DNA of 19,055 nucleotides from Bacteroidales bacterium. GTDB lineage: Bacteria > Bacteroidota > Bacteroidia > Bacteroidales > Muribaculaceae. Made by a program: the position numbers and the translations under genes. The notes under the pieces are model-generated. The model did no database searches and was not told the DNA's origin. It saw only the letters and a program-made list of their open reading frames with translations. Shown here piece by piece: positions 16,337-19,055 of the stretch (positions within the stretch are counted from its first letter, which is position 1; every line of letters begins with the position of its first letter). The stretch covers positions 17,881 to 36,935 of the forward strand of contig DXYS01000030.1 of the NCBI GenBank assembly GCA_019415705.1, written 5' to 3'.

Positions 16337-16690
16337 AGAGCTTCATTTCTGCCATAAGCTCCCGATGGCATTTCCATTATATAAAAGAAAGCGGGGAGCC
16401 TTACATTGCTCATTCCGCTTTCAGAGGCATTTGGCCTGGCCCATCACAGTGGAATGAGCAACGCAGACTCCACGCCTATATGCAAATACCCCAAACTCAT
16501 TTCAAGTACCAAAACTTTAAATGAGCCCGGATAGGTATATACATACCCCGTGGCGTCCATCGTTGCATTTCCTTGACTGTGATTGTGAAAATGGCCAAAT
16601 TTTCTGAAAGCCAAGAATAAACGTTGATGTACGCTTTCTTATGTAAATCCCTAAGAAACACGCTTCTCTAAGCGTCACTATTCCTAAGGT
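16331..16690 (-). promoter_or_regulatory. Long, hairpin-rich leader of the methyltransferase operon
   Basis: This is an untranslated stretch of about 350 bases between the predicted transcription start near 16690 and the ATG at 16336. Perfect inverted repeats (plus-strand positions) are 16660-16665/16670-16675, 16635-16641/16652-16658, 16587-16592/16599-16604, 16534-16538/16543-16547, 16496-16502/16519-16525, 16406-16416/16451-16461, 16387-16394/16415-16422, 16338-16343/16356-16361, and 16365-16370 with either 16350-16355 or the start codon at 16331-16336. No credible protein is seen. It could be a cis-regulatory RNA; function is inferred only from structure potential and position. Confidence 0.45.
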
Positions 16691-16976
16691 CTATTGCAAA
16701 ACTACAAAATATAATCGAATAGTCAAAACCCTGATAATTTACAAGAATGGCTCTGCGTTTATTCTCTTCGAGAAAAGGACGTTTGTTTGTGTGCCCCACC
16801 CCATATACGCTGCGCTTAATATGGGGCTGTGAGCGGCCTGTAGCCGCATTTTATCTCTCCGAGATAAGCATCCCGCGTCCTCATATGCACCACTAATGCG
16901 GAATAGATAAGACAGCGCCGCAGGCGCTCTCTTGCATAATGTTGAATTGGGAATTTTGGATTTTAAATGAGCCCGG
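16516..16976 (+). repeat. Direct repeat of 15 bases, two copies
   Basis: TTTAAATGAGCCCGG occurs at 16516-16530 and at 16962-16976, in the same orientation, start points 446 bases apart. The copies flank the module promoter and the palindrome mosaic. They may be remnants of a duplication, an attachment site, or parts of a dispersed repeat family. Confidence 0.6.
16697..16727 (-). promoter_or_regulatory. Promoter of the methyltransferase / DUF262-HNH operon
   Basis: Read on the - strand, TTTG (16724-16727), exactly 19 bases, then TAGTTTTG (16697-16704) matches the Bacteroidetes consensus with ideal spacing. The predicted start near 16690 gives the module its own promoter, independent of rpoC, which ends at a terminator upstream. 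Confidence 0.7.
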
Positions 16977-17040
16977 GACCGGGCGGCCAAATAATACGTG
17001 CCGGATGGCACGTCCCTACTGCCTGTTGGCTTTATGGAGG
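16741..17040. repeat. Gene-free mosaic of short palindromes
   Basis: At least six perfect hairpins lie in 300 bases: TTCTC/GAGAA (16762-16774), CCCCATAT/ATATGGGG (16799-16826), GCGGC/GCCGC (16833-16847), TTATCTC/GAGATAA (16851-16867), AGCGCC/GGCGCT (16914-16928) and ACGTGCC/GGCACGT (16996-17013). A 90-codon open frame on the - strand (16739-17011) crosses them but looks non-coding. The density of palindromes suggests decayed or composite intergenic repeat elements rather than a gene. Confidence 0.6.
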
Positions 17041-17065
17041 CCAGTCATATTTGACAAGCTACAAT

Positions 17066-17100
17066 AAAAAAGCCGCGCTGGCGGGAGTCAGCGCGGCTTT
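17066..17100 (-). terminator. Intrinsic terminator of the rpoC operon
   Basis: Read on the - strand, AAAGCCGCGCTG (17089-17100) pairs perfectly with CAGCGCGGCTTT (17069-17080) around an 8-base loop. The run ends in six T residues (17066-17071). It lies 24 bases beyond the rpoC stop and is a strong rho-independent terminator. Confidence 0.93.
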
Positions 17101-17124
17101 CGGCGTATGTAGTGTTAGTTTTAC

Positions 17125-19055
17125 TTAGTCGTTGTAGACTTCGGTGGAGTTGACATCGACTGTCTCGGCTTCGTCATAGATGCCCTCGATGTCATCGCGG
17201 CTGCCTACGACGAGACGCTCATATTCTCTCAGACCGGTACCGGCGGGGATTAGGTGACCGCAGATAACGTTCTCCTTCATGCCCTCAAGGCTGTCAGACT
17301 TGCCTGCGATAGCGGCTTCGTTGAGCACCTTGGTGGTCTCCTGGAATGAGGCGGCCGACATGAAGCTCGAGGTCTGCAGGGCGGCACGTGTTATACCCTG
17401 AAGTATCTGCTCTGACGTAGCGGGCACGGCGTCACGGACGGTGACTGTGCGAAGGTCGCGACGTTTGAGCGCAGAGTTTTCGTCACGGAGCTTGCGGGCT
17501 GTGATAATCTGACCGGGCTTAAGCTCCTCGCTGTCGCCGGCGTCAACCACAACTTTCTTATCCCAGATGCGGTCGTTCTCATCCATGAAGTCGCGTTTGT
17601 CGACAATCTGCTGCTCGAGGAACTTGGTGTCGCCCGGGTCAAGGATGTTGACCTTACGCATCATCTGGCGGACAATCACCTCGAAGTGCTTGTCGTTAAT
17701 CTTAACACCCTGCATGCGGTAGACATCCTGCACCTCGTTGACAATGTATTCCTGAACGGCAGTCGGACCCATGATGTTAAGGATGTCGGCGGGTGTGATA
17801 GCGCCGTCAGAGAGCGGTGTGCCGGCACGCACAACGTCATTTTCCTGCACAAGTATCTGTTTCGACAGCGGGACAAGGTATTTTTTAACCTCACCGAGCT
17901 TGGAAACAACCGAAATCTCACGGTTACCGCGCTTAACCTTACCGAACTTGATCTCACCGTCGATTTCAGAGACAATGGCGGGATTAGACGGGTTGCGAGC
18001 CTCGAAGAGCTCGGTTACACGGGGCAGACCGCCGGTGATATCGCCGGCACCGCCTGTGGCGCGAGGAATCTTGACGAAGATGTCGCCGGGTTTGATATCG
18101 GCTTTGTCCTCCATCATGAGGTGGGCACCCACCGGGAGAGCGTATGTGATGAGCACCTGACCGTTGGCATCGACAATGCTTGCCTCGGGTACTTTGGCGC
18201 GGTCACGCGACTCGATGATGACCTTGTCCTGCAGACCTGACTGCTCGTCGATATCGACGCGGTAATTGACATTCTCGATAAGATTATCATAGTGAATCTT
18301 ACCACCGAACTCACTTACAATGACTGCGTTGAAGGGGTCCCACTCGCAGATTACATCGCCGGGCTTGACCTCAGCGCCGTTGTCAAAGTAGAGTTTCGAG
18401 CCATAGGGTATCTGAGCCGATGTGAGCTGCATCTTGGTCTTGGGATCGATGATGCGCATCTCAGCGAGACGTCCGATGACGACTTCGACGGGACGTCCGT
18501 TGGCAGCGACCTCGGGGGTCTTGACTGTGCGGAGCTCCTCAATTTCGAGAGTACCGTTGTAACGCGAGGTTACCGACGATACGGCAGCGATGTTAGAGGC
18601 GACACCACCGACGTGGAATGTACGGAGGGTCAGCTGCGTACCGGGCTCGCCGATAGACTGAGCTGCGATTACGCCGACTGCCTCACCCTTCTGAACGAGA
18701 CGGCTGTTGGCGAGGTTGCGGCCGTAGCACTTGGCGCAGACGCCCTTCTTAGACTCGCAGGTGAGCACCGAACGAATCTCGACACTCTCGATGGGCGAAG
18801 CGTCGATGCGGTCAGCAGCGGCGTCGTTGATTTCCTCGCCGGCAGCGACGATGAGCTCGCCGGTCTGCGGGTCGATGATATCGTGGACCGAAACGCGGCC
18901 GAGGATGCGCTCGCCGAGAGAGGCGACGACCTCGTCGTTGTTTTTAATCTCACGGCAGACAAGTCCGCGGAGCGTGCCGCAGTCTTCCTCGGTGATGATG
19001 ACGTCGTGGGCCACGTCGACAAGACGACGGGTGAGGTAACCTGCGTCGGCAGTCT
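17125..19055 (-). CDS. rpoC: RNA polymerase subunit beta', C-terminal part (cut by the window edge)
   Basis: The last 642 residues of the largest RNA polymerase subunit. The frame stays open to the window end (TADAGYLTRRLVDVAHDV), so the 5' part lies outside and the apparent ATG at 19014 is internal. The second zinc site is visible: the Cys of EEDCGTL with CESKKGVCAKC. GEPGTQLTLRTFHVGGVAS marks the bridge-helix/trigger-loop region. Further on come the insertion with repeated barrel-like segments (PGDVICEW, PGDIFVKI) and the conserved C-terminal run GLPRVTELFEAR, NIMGPTAVQEYIVNEVQDVYRMQGVKINDKHFEVIVRQM and SFMSAASFQETTKVL, split here by distance but all in frame. It ends EVYND and is followed by a strong terminator. 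Essential, vertically inherited core gene. Confidence 0.98.
   Translation of the reverse strand, partial: TADAGYLTRRLVDVAHDVIITEEDCGTLRGLVCREIKNNDEVVASLGERILGRVSVHDIIDPQTGELIVAAGEEINDAAADRIDASPIESVEIRSVLTCESKKGVCAKCYGRNLANSRLVQKGEAVGVIAAQSIGEPGTQLTLRTFHVGGVASNIAAVSSVTSRYNGTLEIEELRTVKTPEVAANGRPVEVVIGRLAEMRIIDPKTKMQLTSAQIPYGSKLYFDNGAEVKPGDVICEWDPFNAVIVSEFGGKIHYDNLIENVNYRVDIDEQSGLQDKVIIESRDRAKVPEASIVDANGQVLITYALPVGAHLMMEDKADIKPGDIFVKIPRATGGAGDITGGLPRVTELFEARNPSNPAIVSEIDGEIKFGKVKRGNREISVVSKLGEVKKYLVPLSKQILVQENDVVRAGTPLSDGAITPADILNIMGPTAVQEYIVNEVQDVYRMQGVKINDKHFEVIVRQMMRKVNILDPGDTKFLEQQIVDKRDFMDENDRIWDKKVVVDAGDSEELKPGQIITARKLRDENSALKRRDLRTVTVRDAVPATSEQILQGITRAALQTSSFMSAASFQETTKVLNEAAIAGKSDSLEGMKENVICGHLIPAGTGLREYERLVVGSRDDIEGIYDEAETVDVNSTEVYND

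Noticed and set aside
16739..17011. Open frame of 90 codons on the - strand between rpoC and the methyltransferase operon
   Set aside because: It is built across six palindromes, has no recognisable domain, signal or promoter, and its composition follows the repeats; better explained as non-coding repeat DNA.
17686..18240. Open frame of 184 codons opposite rpoC
   Set aside because: Antisense shadow of an essential conserved gene; no independent signal.

Overview
The window reads as chromosomal DNA from a member of the Bacteroidales, most likely a Muribaculaceae-type gut bacterium. This is inferred from gene content (TlpA-like thioredoxin with signal peptide, periplasmic tricorn-type S41 protease, BadF-type sugar kinase, VanZ-like protein), from promoters of the Bacteroidetes type (TTTG, about 19 bases, TAnnTTTG), from the near absence of Shine-Dalgarno sequences, and from GC-rich coding sequence. 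I ran no database comparison, so the family name is a judgement.

Left part, + strand (1-6895): a tight run of six genes with gaps of 3 to 43 bases. They are a 5'-truncated biotin synthase bioB, a SpoU/TrmH-type RNA 2'-O-methyltransferase, radA, hutH, hutI, and a secreted thioredoxin-fold protein. A strong intrinsic terminator at 6918-6953 closes the run. hutH and hutI supply steps one and three of histidine breakdown; the other steps are not here.

Middle (6954-13991): a gene-free stretch with two palindromic operator-like sites and a nested inverted-repeat element. Then a - strand operon (sodium-coupled amino acid symporter, small single-pass membrane protein, VanZ-like protein) runs divergently from a 1088-residue tricorn-like protease on the + strand. 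A BadF/GlcNAc-kinase-like gene with a textbook Bacteroidetes promoter follows.

Right part, - strand (14067-16727): an AT-rich two-gene module that looks acquired. It holds an EcoRI-family adenine DNA methyltransferase and, overlapping it by 4 bases, a DUF262-HNH nuclease-like protein. It resembles a restriction-modification or related anti-phage system, in which the partner is a DGQQR NTPase-like domain fused to an HNH nuclease instead of a classical EcoRI-type enzyme. It has its own promoter and a leader of about 350 bases rich in inverted repeats, including one that could hide the methyltransferase start codon. No controller-protein gene is visible, so the leader is the best candidate for a control device and is the most novel-looking item in the window.

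Far right: a mosaic of short palindromes (16741-17040), then the rpoC terminator and the last 642 residues of rpoC (- strand, running off the window).
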